A stretch of DNA of 8,505 nucleotides from Wolbachia pipientis (GTDB taxonomy: Bacteria > Pseudomonadota > Alphaproteobacteria > Rickettsiales > Anaplasmataceae). A program made the translations under genes and the position numbers. Positions 1-7,807 of the stretch are shown here, piece by piece. The notes beneath the pieces were generated by a model, which made no database searches, was not told the DNA's origin, and saw only the letters and a list, made by a program, of their open reading frames with translations. Position 1 is the first letter of the stretch. Each line of letters starts with the position of its first letter. The stretch lies in assembly GCF_023661085.1 (NCBI RefSeq), contig NZ_JAHDJT010000051.1:1-8505 (forward strand), written 5' to 3'.

Positions 1-7
1 TTGTCAT
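1..7 (-). CDS. possible start of a leftward gene, cut by the window edge
   Basis: An ATG on the minus strand at 7-5 opens ATGACAA and then leaves the window. An AGG lies 4 bases upstream (12-14), and a diverged promoter lies further upstream at 55-88. The main support is comparison: the rightward gene at the other end of the window also starts ATGACAA, behind an AGG and a related leader. Only two codons are visible, so no product can be named. An alternative reading is an open frame on the plus strand from the window edge to a TAG at 90-92; see the rejected items. Confidence 0.25.
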
Positions 8-11
8 TGAG

Positions 12-104
12 CCTGCAGATCAAAAACAAGTTTTGAGTCAGAAATACCCTTGTTGTTATGGTAAGGGGGGGGTGGAGGTATTTGTCAAGTAGTTTTTTTG
101 TTTC
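12..104 (-). promoter_or_regulatory. leftward promoter/leader, diverged copy of the one at 8404-8493
   Basis: Reading leftward there is an A-rich block (104-89), a perfect TTGACA -35 box (88-83), a C-rich spacer, then TTACCATAAC (64-55) where the right-hand copy has TTATTATAAT. The leader then continues through a TATTT block to an AGG at 14-12. The -10 differs from the right copy by C-for-T changes and is weak (TACCAT, spacer 19). The spacer contains a run of eight G on the plus strand (65-72). This copy may be inactive or weakly active. Confidence 0.4.
82..104. repeat. left arm of a 23-bp perfect inverted repeat
   Basis: Positions 82-104 are the exact reverse complement of 8404-8426. The repeat carries an A7/T7 tract next to the -35 hexamer TTGACA. 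The flanks beyond 104 do not match, so the element has a sharp outer edge, while on the promoter side the similarity continues in weaker form. Confidence 0.9.
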
Positions 105-161
105 ATCAAATGCGCTGCTAGAAGTTTGTTATGCAAGAAGTTTTATTTTGGCGCGCGTGAC

Positions 162-190
162 CTTGAAAGATCGCAGTGCAATACTTAAAT
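162..190 (+). promoter_or_regulatory. sigma32-like heat-shock promoter of htpG
   Basis: CTTGAAA at 162-168 is followed, 18 bases after CTTG, by CTTAAAT at 184-190. This fits the alphaproteobacterial RpoH pattern (CTTG, 17-18 bases, CYTATNT) at all but one fixed position. Transcription would begin near 197, about 27 bases before the chosen htpG start. No good sigma70 promoter is visible in 105-160. Regulation by heat shock is inferred from the motif and the known behaviour of htpG. Confidence 0.55.
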
Positions 191-213
191 TATATGGGTA
201 GTAGGCTAATAAT

Positions 214-217
214 GGAG
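214..217 (+). promoter_or_regulatory. ribosome binding site deciding the htpG start
   Basis: GGAG sits 6 bases before the ATG at 224. It favours that start over the ATG at 212, which has no clear Shine-Dalgarno, and over the GTG at 176, which lies upstream of the predicted transcription start. Confidence 0.6.
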
Positions 218-223
218 CTCAAA

Positions 224-2122
224 ATGCATAACGTACAAGAAACTGAAAATTTAAAATTTGATGCTGAAGTAGGGAAAGTACTGAATATAGTAATTCATTC
301 GCTCTATACCAACAAGGATATTTTTCTGCGTGAGTTAATATCAAATGCATCGGATGCATGTGACAAATTAAGCTATGAATCACAACTAAATCCTAATTTG
401 CTAGATTCAAGCGATGAGTTAAAAATCACCATCAGTGCCAATAAAGATAAGAATGAGCTGTATATAACTGACAATGGGATTGGAATGAACAGGCAGGATT
501 TGATAGACAACCTTGGCACAATTGCCAGCTCTGGTACACAAAAATTCTTGGACGCAATTAAAAATAGCAAAGATTTAAGCCAAACTGTAGAGTTGATTGG
601 AAAATTTGGCGTGGGTTTTTACTCAAGCTTCGTGGTTGCCTCAGAGGTGATAGTTGAGTCTCGAAAGGCGGGAGAAGAGGAATCTTGGATCTGGAAATCC
701 AAGGGAGATGGAGAATATTCAATCAGCAAATTAGATGATCAAATCCCTCGTGGAACTAAAATTACCCTGGTCATGCGCCCTGAAGAGAACGAGTTTTTAG
801 ACAAGTTTCGTGTTGAAAATATCGTTACTACTTATTCGGATCACATAAACTTTCCTGTTGAATTTGTAAATGAAGAAGGAAAAAGTGAAAAACTAAACAG
901 CAAGGCTGCAATTTGGACTAAGCCAAAAAACGGTGTCACTCAAGAGGAGTACAATGATTTCTTCCGCGGTGTTGCACATGTTGGCGGGGAACCTTGGATG
1001 ATATTGCATAACAAAAATGAAGGTGCAATAGAATACACGAATTTGCTTTATGTTCCTTCTATTAAACCTTTTGATTTATTTCATCCAGATAGACGTTGTT
1101 CCGTGAAATTGTACGTAAATAAAGTGTTTATTACTGAAGATAATGTACAAATCATACCGCAGTACTTACGTTTCTTGAAAGGTGTTGTTGACTCACCGGA
1201 TTTGCCTCTCAATATCAGCAGAGAAGCGCTGCAGAATAATCGAGTTGTTGAGCAAATCAGAAAATCCCTCACTAAGCGCGTGATATCAGAGCTTGGTAAA
1301 AAGGCAAAAGAGAATTTAGAGGAATACACGAAATTCTGGACCAATTTTGGTGCAGTCTTAAAGGAAGGTCTTTGTGAAGCTATGCCAACTGATGAAAGAG
1401 AAGCACTGCTCTCAATTTGCAGATTCCATAGCACTAGTGATGATAAATTAGTCAGTATTGATGACTATATAAACAGAATGAAGCCCGAGCAGGAACATAT
1501 TTATTACCTCACAGGAAATAGCTTGGATTCGGTGAAAAACAGTCCGCAACTTGAAGGATTTGTCAGCAAAGGATTGGAGGTTCTTCTGTTTGTTGATCCA
1601 GTGGACGATTTCTGGACTAGTGTAATTTATGAGTATAAAGATCAAAAATTTAAGTCTGTAACTCGTGCGGATGTTGATCTAGAAAAATTCTCCTCAGAGA
1701 AAAAAGACGAAGAAAATAAATCGGATGAAGAAAAGAGCAAAGAAAATACGGATTCTATATTAGAGTACTTCACTAAAGTCCTTGGCAGTTCAGTGAAAAG
1801 CGTAAAAATTTCCAAAAAATTGACTGATAGTCCTGTATGTTTAGCAGTTGATGAGGGTGCAATGGATCTTAGAATGGAGCGTTTTTTACGTGAGCAAAAA
1901 CAGCTAAATTACCGCACACCAAAGGTGCTCGAAATCAACACTAAGCATCCTGTAATAAAAAGCATAATAAAATCCCACGCCGAAAATGGTGAAAACCCAA
2001 CATTGGAGGATATGATCCACTTGTTATTCTATCAGGCTTGTATCGTAGAGGGCGAGGAGATGGACGATGCGAGCCTGTTTGCTAAGAGGTTGAATAACTT
2101 GCTTGGCAAGATTGTTATTTAG
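224..2122 (+). CDS. htpG: molecular chaperone HtpG (bacterial Hsp90)
   Basis: Cytosolic ATP-dependent dimeric chaperone that remodels client proteins during stress. The 632 residues match the usual HtpG length. The N-terminal GHKL ATPase domain shows NASDACDKL (from N41), DNGIGM (from D83), GTIASSG (from G98) and [11 protein letters not shown] (from about G126). The middle domain has NISREALQ with the catalytic arginine at about R333. The C-terminal third ends in the dimerisation segment. A strongly charged Lys/Glu-rich linker (about 487-515) lies between the middle and C-terminal domains and looks somewhat longer than in E. coli. The start at 224 is chosen for its GGAG and the predicted sigma32-like promoter; the reading frame stays open back to a GTG at 176. 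It stands first in a rightward series, and the promoter of the next gene overlaps its stop codon. No damage is visible. Confidence 0.97.
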   Translation: MHNVQETENLKFDAEVGKVLNIVIHSLYTNKDIFLRELISNASDACDKLSYESQLNPNLLDSSDELKITISANKDKNELYITDNGIGMNRQDLIDNLGTIASSGTQKFLDAIKNSKDLSQTVELIGKFGVGFYSSFVVASEVIVESRKAGEEESWIWKSKGDGEYSISKLDDQIPRGTKITLVMRPEENEFLDKFRVENIVTTYSDHINFPVEFVNEEGKSEKLNSKAAIWTKPKNGVTQEEYNDFFRGVAHVGGEPWMILHNKNEGAIEYTNLLYVPSIKPFDLFHPDRRCSVKLYVNKVFITEDNVQIIPQYLRFLKGVVDSPDLPLNISREALQNNRVVEQIRKSLTKRVISELGKKAKENLEEYTKFWTNFGAVLKEGLCEAMPTDEREALLSICRFHSTSDDKLVSIDDYINRMKPEQEHIYYLTGNSLDSVKNSPQLEGFVSKGLEVLLFVDPVDDFWTSVIYEYKDQKFKSVTRADVDLEKFSSEKKDEENKSDEEKSKENTDSILEYFTKVLGSSVKSVKISKKLTDSPVCLAVDEGAMDLRMERFLREQKQLNYRTPKVLEINTKHPVIKSIIKSHAENGENPTLEDMIHLLFYQACIVEGEEMDDASLFAKRLNNLLGKIVI

Positions 2123-2131
2123 TGTTATACT
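2103..2131 (+). promoter_or_regulatory. extended -10 sigma70 promoter overlapping the htpG stop
   Basis: TTGGCA (2103-2108), a 17-base spacer and TATACT (2126-2131), preceded by TGT (2123-2125) as an extended -10. It would start transcription about 25 bases before the ATG at 2163, giving the large downstream gene its own transcription independent of the heat-shock promoter of htpG. Confidence 0.55.
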
Positions 2132-2162
2132 AGATTAAGCTAATTTATGGTGAGTGATAAAT

Positions 2163-5100
2163 ATGACTTTGAAGGATAAAGCTATTGGGAGTGGAGATCA
2201 ACAGATTGGTATTAATGCCCTTGTATACTGTGAAGAATTAAAAGGTTCTCTTTCCGAGGAAGTAGAACAAGGAAGGAAATTGAAATTTGATGGAAAGGTT
2301 CAAGTTCAAGATATTCCACTTATAGGAAAAAGGGGACAGACAAAACTTTTTAAAGCTAGGAATAATAAACGACATAACATACGCGCAGGAGCAAACACAA
2401 ATGCCAAAAATAGAGTTAATGTTCAACATGATCTAGGAGTTGTCCAATCTAGCTGCCAAAACTTGTGTGGTGATGGAGATTGGGTTATTATAAACAATGA
2501 AGATCAAGAGATATCAGCTATTCCACGTGGTAGCGAAGTCATACCCTCTAAGGATCTAAGCTTAGAGAACGAAATACTTGCAAACTTTCCTGATGGTTGT
2601 AATAGATCGCATACCATAGAGTTAAAAGATGAAGATTTGTATCTCATCGTTCCTAAAAATTTAACTTTCGCTGAAATAACAAATATCTTAGATCAAGCTG
2701 TAAAAGAAGATAATTGTGAAGAACTAGACAAGGTTGTACAAAAGATTGGAGATTATGAAGGCAGATCTATTACGCTAGATAGTGTAAATTTAAAGAGTTT
2801 CTGTGAGCAACAACTTAACTTGGACTTAAACAGAAGCGATCACCAACATATACACTCAAATATACTATCACAATATAAACGTGATCAAGAGAAGTTCAAG
2901 TGTGATTATTCAGTAAAAGAATTGGTACTATTGGCAATTGCAGCTAATGACAAGCTGGTAGAACAATATCGGAATGAACTTTTTGCTGAAGGAAATTTAA
3001 GTCTTTTACCTTTACTTGTTGGTGGTCAAAAATATATTGAAGCTTTTATAAAGAAATTACATGATGTCGATTGGGTTTATGATAAATTAAAAAATCAAGT
3101 CATACAACTTGTCGAACCTAATAGTATTGGCTTCTTTTCAGCTATAGCATTAAGAAAAGAACAGAATTTATTAGAAACAGTTTTTGTTGAGTACGTCCTG
3201 AAAGATCTTGAACAGGTGTTAAAAACAAGCGGCCCTGATCCTTTGTATGGTGTACTTGAAACAGTATCTTTGGTCAAAAATGAAGAATTTATCACAATAG
3301 TGCTAGATGCATTTGAAAGGTACATTAACGAGCCAACTAGAGATGTGAGAGGTCTGTTAAAAAATAGTTTTGCTACTTTGTTAGAAACCGCGATAAGTCA
3401 GGAGCACGTATCTGCTGTCGAATACTTATGCAAACGATACATCAACAGCAAAGGTTGCGCCAGTTATAGTATATATGAGCAAGTGTTTGCAGATGATAAA
3501 GTTATTACAGTACTCAATAAACAAATCCTGAAAAATATAGAGGTTCGTGGTAGAAGAGAAATTTATGATTTAGTTCTGAAAGCTGCACTGGATGTTGGCA
3601 ATGTTACATTTATTGAACGCTTATGTGAAAAATGTACCAAGTGCAGCAATGATGTTATCGATTATCTTGATCAAAAATTGAAAGGTAACGAATTTGATAA
3701 CACATACGAATTAACTCTTATTGCGTTATCTAATATAAAAAATGAAGACGTTATAGTCCATGTAATTGTTCACACTCAAAATATATCACATAATGAGCAA
3801 ACGATTAGGCAGATCATACAGAATATACTGAAGAGTACAACACACTACTCAACGGACCAAGAAGATTATTCCTTAGTCAAAAAAGTATGTTACTTATGCA
3901 CAGAAATTGATGCAGTTAACGTAATTTTTCAAGAGGAGTGTAGGAATTTTAAATCTAGCATAGAAAAGCGTATAGAAGATTTGGAAAAGGAAAATAGATT
4001 ATTGCAATCTGAAGCTTTACGTGAGTATAACTATAGTTATTTTCCGGGTATTATGAATGGGGTGGCTCAGATTGTTCATACAGCACATGATGCATACACT
4101 GAAGATCAGAAACCCAACGAATACCGAGAGAATATCTATTCTATACTTAGTTTAATGCATATTAGAGATATCTTGCAATTTTCTATTGATGTACAGGAAT
4201 ATCACTGTTATGAACGTCAAGATTTGTGGGATGCAATGTACAAAACTCCTGGAACTTTTATAATACGAAAAAGAAGTGATAACGTTGCAGATAAACTAGC
4301 AATTTTAGTTATAAAAAGTGACATTCTATCAGAAGATCCAGAACTTAAAAGCATTGGCAACCAACAGCCACAAAAAAATGCTGTGGACAAAGGAAAAAAT
4401 ATTATGGACAATAGAAATGCTTCAACAAAGTATCCTATAAGCAATAATTATAAGGAGGGTGAAGTGCATGGTAGTGATCAAGATACAAAAAGCATAGAAG
4501 AAAAATTGTCTGAAAGTGGTAATGTACGAGGCGTTAGTACAACTACAAGCGATCAGCCTGTTAATATTGATGATGAGAAGAAACAAGTTTCTGATCAACC
4601 TACTGCACAGATGCCATTGCAAATGGAAAGTGGGTCAGAATTTGAAGGTAAAGATGATCAACGAGATTCACCATCGCCAAAGAGCTCTTCAAGCTTTGTC
4701 AAACTGCCTGAAAGTGATACTGAAAATAGCAATGGTGAATATGTTAAAGTTCCTTCAGGTTCTGGCAGTGGTTCTTCATTCGAGGAGGTAGGTGAGGATG
4801 AGAATGTTTCTACGCTATTTCCAGAAGATGATAACAAAAATTCACAACCAGTACCGCTGGTACCAGCACCAGCGCCGGAACCAACACCAGCACCGACACC
4901 AACACCGAAACCAATGCTCCCATTAACTAGCAAAAAATCTGAACAAGTGAATAACACTACTCCACAAAACACAAAAGGTAGTAATCTGCATATTATAGCT
5001 GCTTCTACATTGGCGATAGTTGGAGTTGAGCTGGGAGTGGCTATAGCAGTTCACTTGGAGATGTTAGCAGTGGGCATAGTAGTTGGAGTTTGTTGTCTAG

Positions 5101-5213
5101 TTGCTGCAGCAGTTATATATCACTATGAATGGCCTGGTAGCTTTATTGAAAACAATCAGATTGAAAAGGTTGCACTCGATGAGGAGAAAGGACCTGTAGC
5201 TACACCTGTATAA
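2163..5213 (+). CDS. unrecognised large protein with helical body, coiled coil, disordered linker and C-terminal membrane anchor
   Basis: 1016 residues of unknown function; I do not recognise a named family. The ATG at 2163 is chosen because GGTGAG lies 8 bases upstream; a GTG at 2154 would add three residues. No N-terminal signal peptide is seen. Residues about 1-360 are mixed polar sequence. About 360-596 is helix-rich, with five loosely similar units (near 363, 406, 470, 518 and 570) resembling degenerate ankyrin- or HEAT-type solenoid repeats. A heptad-like coiled coil spans about 594-622. Residues about 720-890 are acidic, Ser/Gln/Asp-rich and probably disordered. A proline tract (PAPAPEPTPAPTPTPKP) lies near 896-920. 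Two hydrophobic helices (about 942-965 and 969-990) form a hairpin or double-spanning anchor, followed by a 26-residue charged tail. This layout suggests a membrane-attached protein with a large hydrophilic N-terminal part, possibly a host-interaction factor; that role is inference. Codon use resembles its neighbours and the frame is intact. Confidence 0.9.
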   Translation: MTLKDKAIGSGDQQIGINALVYCEELKGSLSEEVEQGRKLKFDGKVQVQDIPLIGKRGQTKLFKARNNKRHNIRAGANTNAKNRVNVQHDLGVVQSSCQNLCGDGDWVIINNEDQEISAIPRGSEVIPSKDLSLENEILANFPDGCNRSHTIELKDEDLYLIVPKNLTFAEITNILDQAVKEDNCEELDKVVQKIGDYEGRSITLDSVNLKSFCEQQLNLDLNRSDHQHIHSNILSQYKRDQEKFKCDYSVKELVLLAIAANDKLVEQYRNELFAEGNLSLLPLLVGGQKYIEAFIKKLHDVDWVYDKLKNQVIQLVEPNSIGFFSAIALRKEQNLLETVFVEYVLKDLEQVLKTSGPDPLYGVLETVSLVKNEEFITIVLDAFERYINEPTRDVRGLLKNSFATLLETAISQEHVSAVEYLCKRYINSKGCASYSIYEQVFADDKVITVLNKQILKNIEVRGRREIYDLVLKAALDVGNVTFIERLCEKCTKCSNDVIDYLDQKLKGNEFDNTYELTLIALSNIKNEDVIVHVIVHTQNISHNEQTIRQIIQNILKSTTHYSTDQEDYSLVKKVCYLCTEIDAVNVIFQEECRNFKSSIEKRIEDLEKENRLLQSEALREYNYSYFPGIMNGVAQIVHTAHDAYTEDQKPNEYRENIYSILSLMHIRDILQFSIDVQEYHCYERQDLWDAMYKTPGTFIIRKRSDNVADKLAILVIKSDILSEDPELKSIGNQQPQKNAVDKGKNIMDNRNASTKYPISNNYKEGEVHGSDQDTKSIEEKLSESGNVRGVSTTTSDQPVNIDDEKKQVSDQPTAQMPLQMESGSEFEGKDDQRDSPSPKSSSSFVKLPESDTENSNGEYVKVPSGSGSGSSFEEVGEDENVSTLFPEDDNKNSQPVPLVPAPAPEPTPAPTPTPKPMLPLTSKKSEQVNNTTPQNTKGSNLHIIAASTLAIVGVELGVAIAVHLEMLAVGIVVGVCCLVAAAVIYHYEWPGSFIENNQIEKVALDEEKGPVATPV
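4861..4914 (+). repeat. short proline-coding tandem repeat inside the large gene
   Basis: Imperfect six-base units of the form CCAGCA/CCAACA/CCGACA encode alternating Pro-Ala, Pro-Glu and Pro-Thr residues. Such tracts change length easily by slippage in whole codons, so strain length variation is likely. The encoded stretch would be a stiff spacer just before the membrane anchor. Confidence 0.65.
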
Positions 5214-5277
5214 TAAATATAGTAGTCTATCATTGAATAATTTATTATAATTTTATTAGTTATTAATAGGTAAAAAC
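5214..5277 (+). promoter_or_regulatory. hemA leader with possible -10 and ribosome binding site
   Basis: This very AT-rich spacer separates the large gene from hemA. A perfect TATAAT lies at 5246-5251, but no good -35 stands 16-18 bases upstream, so a promoter is only tentative. AGG at 5268-5270 lies 7 bases before the TTG at 5278 and supports that unusual start. No terminator hairpin with a T tract is visible for the preceding gene, so read-through into hemA is possible. Confidence 0.4.
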
Positions 5278-6480
5278 TTGGTAGACTACGAAGAAATATT
5301 CTTAAACAAAATCAAAGATATAAAAGAGGAAGGGCGCTATCGTGAATTCACGCATTTTGCGTTGTTGCCTGGCGGGCTTCCCTATATTATGGATTATGAA
5401 AGAAATAGGGAAGTAATCGTCTGGTGCAGTAATAACTACTTAGGAATGTCACAAAATGAGAGTGTTATTGCCGCTATTCACAACTCATCTGTTGGTGCAG
5501 GAGGAACTAGAAATATCTCAGGCACAACAAAAGAAGTTGTTGAACTTGAGAAATCTTTAGCTTGTTTACACAACAAGGAAGCCGCTTTAACTTTTGCTTG
5601 TGGCTACCTTGCCAACCAGACTACACTTAGCACTTTATTGTCTGTTATTCCTGACGTGGTGATTTTTTCAGACGAGAAAAACCACTCTTCGATGATAGAA
5701 GGCATAAAGTCAGGAAAAAGACCTAAATATATATTCAGGCATAATGACATTGATCACTTAGAGCAGTTATTAAAGTCTGTGGGTAGAAAAACACCAAAGA
5801 TAATAGCATTTGAATCCATATATTCAATGGATGGAGATATAACGCCGCTGAAAGAAATATGCGACTTGGCAGATCAATATAATGCAATTACCTATTTGGA
5901 CGAAGTGCACGCAGTTGGCATGTATGGCCCACGTGGTGGCGGAATTGCAGAAAGAGAAGGTCTGATGGATAGAGTGACTGTTATTCAAGGTACATTATCG
6001 AAAGCTTTTGGAGTGATGGGTGGATATATAGCGTCTTCAAAGAGCTTGGTGGATGTAATAAGGAGTTCCGCTCCAGGATTTATTTTCACCACTGCTATGT
6101 CACCTGTTTTAGCAGCAGCAGCAAAGGCAAGCGTTGAATATCTAAAATCAAGTAACACTGAAAGGGAAAAGCAAAAACAAGTTGTTGAAAAGGTAAAAAA
6201 CTCACTGAGAAACGCGGGAATTAATCTTATCCTAACAGAAACTCATATAATTCCAATAATAATTGGCGATCCGGAGTTATCCAAAATAGCATCAAAGTTA
6301 TTATTTGATGAGCATGGAATATATGTTCAACATATAAATTATCCAACAGTTCCAAGAGGGACTGAGCGCTTTCGTATTACCCCCACACCTTATCATACCG
6401 ACGAAATGATAAGACATTTAACAGAATCTCTTGTAAAAGTTTTTGAGAAATTGTCTATCTCTGTGGCTTGTTTATGTTAG
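5278..6480 (+). CDS. hemA: 5-aminolevulinate synthase (TTG start)
   Basis: Pyridoxal-phosphate enzyme that condenses glycine with succinyl-CoA to give 5-aminolevulinate, the first step of the C4 haem pathway used by alphaproteobacteria. The 400 residues match the family. Motifs of the alpha-oxoamine synthase fold are present: SNNYLG (from S51), [11 protein letters not shown] (from G73), NHSSMIEG with cofactor-stacking H136, [15 protein letters not shown] with D208, and TLSKAFG with the cofactor lysine at K242. The start is TTG at 5278: an AGG lies at good spacing, and the resulting N-terminus, MVDYEEIF, matches the usual ALAS beginning (DYEEFF), while the next ATG would remove about 38 conserved residues. 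The 3' end overlaps the convergent SuhB-like gene by 9 bases. KBL and BioF are related enzymes, but the GGTRNISGT and HAVGMYG motifs fit ALAS best. Confidence 0.95.
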   Translation: MVDYEEIFLNKIKDIKEEGRYREFTHFALLPGGLPYIMDYERNREVIVWCSNNYLGMSQNESVIAAIHNSSVGAGGTRNISGTTKEVVELEKSLACLHNKEAALTFACGYLANQTTLSTLLSVIPDVVIFSDEKNHSSMIEGIKSGKRPKYIFRHNDIDHLEQLLKSVGRKTPKIIAFESIYSMDGDITPLKEICDLADQYNAITYLDEVHAVGMYGPRGGGIAEREGLMDRVTVIQGTLSKAFGVMGGYIASSKSLVDVIRSSAPGFIFTTAMSPVLAAAAKASVEYLKSSNTEREKQKQVVEKVKNSLRNAGINLILTETHIIPIIIGDPELSKIASKLLFDEHGIYVQHINYPTVPRGTERFRITPTPYHTDEMIRHLTESLVKVFEKLSISVACLC

Positions 6481-7170
6481 TTTTATATCTCCAGCAATGA
6501 TTAATCCATTTTCTTCTATTAGCCTTCCGCTACTCTCTTGCAGAAAAAGTTTGCCAAGCAAGGCTTTATATTTGTTAACTCCAGAGTAAACTATTCCACT
6601 ATATCTTCCTGCGGCAAGATATGCAAAACCTAAAACTGTTGAACCGATGGAACGTACATTTCTATTGTTAGGCAGTAATTTGTTTAACAAGTTACCACTT
6701 ACATCTATTAAGCCTCCTTCACGACTTTTTACTCGCATTTTTACATGACGAGATCTAAAGTCTTCAAGAAAAGCCCCCTTTTTCTCTTCTGCCCAGAAAG
6801 TTTCTCTGAGAGCTGGAGCATCAATTACAGCTGCTACAACTTTGTTTTTATGAATTAGGCAAACCGACACTGCAAAATAAACCATACAACTGGAAAAATT
6901 CTCTCTGCTTTCTATAGGCATAATGAACCAGGTATAAGCGTCATCTTTTACTTTTTGATCAGTATTGTCTTCAAAGATAAAATCGTAGTCTTGCTTGTAA
7001 TCATGCAAGCAATTGTATATGGTTTGCTTGCACCTTGAGTAAGTTTTATTGATAAAGTCTGCTGATTTAATACTGGAAATTTGCAATTCGTTGAAATCAC
7101 GCACAAGCTGTTTAGAAGCACTGCGTACAGAATCAAGCATCACATTAATCCGTGGTGATGAAATGGACAT
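6472..7170 (-). CDS. SuhB/inositol monophosphatase family protein, probably catalytically dead
   Basis: The 232 residues align by eye along the whole IMPase/SuhB fold: W81[11 protein letters not shown] for the family's W-IIDPIDGTTNF, then [15 protein letters not shown], then [10 protein letters not shown] for KGAFxNGxK, and [15 protein letters not shown] for WDxAAGxLIVREAGG. Metal-binding residues are lost: the first aspartate of DPIDGT is M84, the second is E87, GT is SR (88-89), and the Asp of the WD motif is K202. An active phosphatase is therefore unlikely. In E. coli SuhB also works without catalysis, as a NusA-associated factor in rRNA transcription, and a retained structural role of that kind is possible here but unproven. 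The ATG at 7170 lies 8 bases after the efp stop, with AAGGA just upstream, so translation may be coupled to efp. A second ATG at 7140 is possible. The gene tail overlaps hemA. Confidence 0.8.
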   Translation of the reverse strand: MSISSPRINVMLDSVRSASKQLVRDFNELQISSIKSADFINKTYSRCKQTIYNCLHDYKQDYDFIFEDNTDQKVKDDAYTWFIMPIESRENFSSCMVYFAVSVCLIHKNKVVAAVIDAPALRETFWAEEKKGAFLEDFRSRHVKMRVKSREGGLIDVSGNLLNKLLPNNRNVRSIGSTVLGFAYLAAGRYSGIVYSGVNKYKALLGKLFLQESSGRLIEENGLIIAGDIKLT

Positions 7171-7178
7171 TCTTCCTT

Positions 7179-7745
7179 TTACTCTTTTACCCTTTCGTAA
7201 TAGCTGTCATCTGGGGTATATACTACAATTTTGTCCTCTTCTTTTATAAATTGAGGCACGTTAACACGCATTCCGTTTTCTAAAATTGCAGGTTTATAAG
7301 AGGAAGTAACAGTCTGCCCTTTAATAACAGACTCTGTTTCTTTTACAGTCAATGTAACATAATCAGGCACATGTGCAGAGATTATTTTATCCTGGTAAGT
7401 TACTACTTTAACTTTCATATTATCCTGTAAATAAATCTTTTTTTCTCCCAATAAGTCCAAATTTATAGTGATCTGCTCGTAATTGCTCGGATGCATAAGG
7501 TTCACAATATTTCCTTCAGTAAAGAGATAAACATATTCCTCTTCATCTAAAATTGCTCTTTTGATTGTTGCATCAGAGCGGAACCTTTCATAGTGTTTTG
7601 CTCCGGTTTTAATGTTCTTCATCTCTGCTTGTATGTATGCACCACCCTTACCAGGTTGAGTATGCATAATACTTACAACCAAAAACAAACCGCCATTATG
7701 TTCCAACACTTGACCTGGCCTAATATCATTAGCTCTTTCTGCCAT
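7179..7745 (-). CDS. efp: elongation factor P
   Basis: Binds stalled ribosomes near the E site and helps form peptide bonds at consecutive prolines. The 188 residues are the typical length. The N-terminal KOW-like domain has the modification loop PGKGGAY with K33, equivalent to the lysine that is beta-lysylated in E. coli; whether this organism modifies it cannot be told here. Two OB domains follow, and the C-terminal signature is present around KPAILENGMRVNVPQFI, with only the last glycine of the usual pattern replaced. The ATG at 7745 has a weak Shine-Dalgarno (GAAAG about 7 bases upstream). It lies 62 bases downstream of the broken rimM, has its own predicted promoter, and runs into the SuhB-like gene after an 8-base gap, so those two probably share a transcript. 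Confidence 0.96.
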   Translation of the reverse strand: MAERANDIRPGQVLEHNGGLFLVVSIMHTQPGKGGAYIQAEMKNIKTGAKHYERFRSDATIKRAILDEEEYVYLFTEGNIVNLMHPSNYEQITINLDLLGEKKIYLQDNMKVKVVTYQDKIISAHVPDYVTLTVKETESVIKGQTVTSSYKPAILENGMRVNVPQFIKEEDKIVVYTPDDSYYERVKE

Positions 7746-7771
7746 AATTACACTTTCAGCTTGATCTTATA

Positions 7772-7799
7772 ATTATACGTAGCTTTTTGTAAATATCAA
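7772..7799 (-). promoter_or_regulatory. sigma70 promoter of efp
   Basis: On the minus strand TTGATA (7799-7794), a 16-base spacer and a perfect TATAAT (7777-7772). Transcription would begin near 7765, about 20 bases before the efp ATG. It lies in the gap after rimM, so efp and the SuhB-like gene can be expressed even if the rimM message is unstable. Confidence 0.55.
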
Positions 7800-7807
7800 A
7801 ACCTTTG

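Noticed and set aside
3..92. Open plus-strand frame entering from the window edge (VIEPADQK... to a TAG at 90-92), a possible C-terminal end of a gene
   Set aside because: The composition is protein-like, but it runs antisense through the leftward leader that matches the right end, includes the G8 run, and ends inside the repeat. It cannot be decided without the upstream sequence, and the promoter reading explains more.
176..223. Upstream GTG start for htpG adding 16 residues
   Set aside because: It lies between the sigma32-like -35 and -10 elements, has no ribosome binding site, and the extra residues do not belong to the HtpG N-terminus. GGAG fits the ATG at 224.
4516..4791. Plus-strand overlapping frame of 91 residues inside the large gene
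   Set aside because: It lies wholly inside the large gene in another frame, with no ribosome binding site and composition typical of a shifted reading.
4658..4972. Minus-strand open frame rich in Gly/Ala/Val
   Set aside because: It is the complement of the proline- and serine-rich part of the large gene. The glycine repeats are a mirror of proline codons, and no start signal is present.
5214..5270. Terminator hairpin after the large gene
   Set aside because: Only AT-rich weak dyads are present, with no GC stem and no T tract in the right place.
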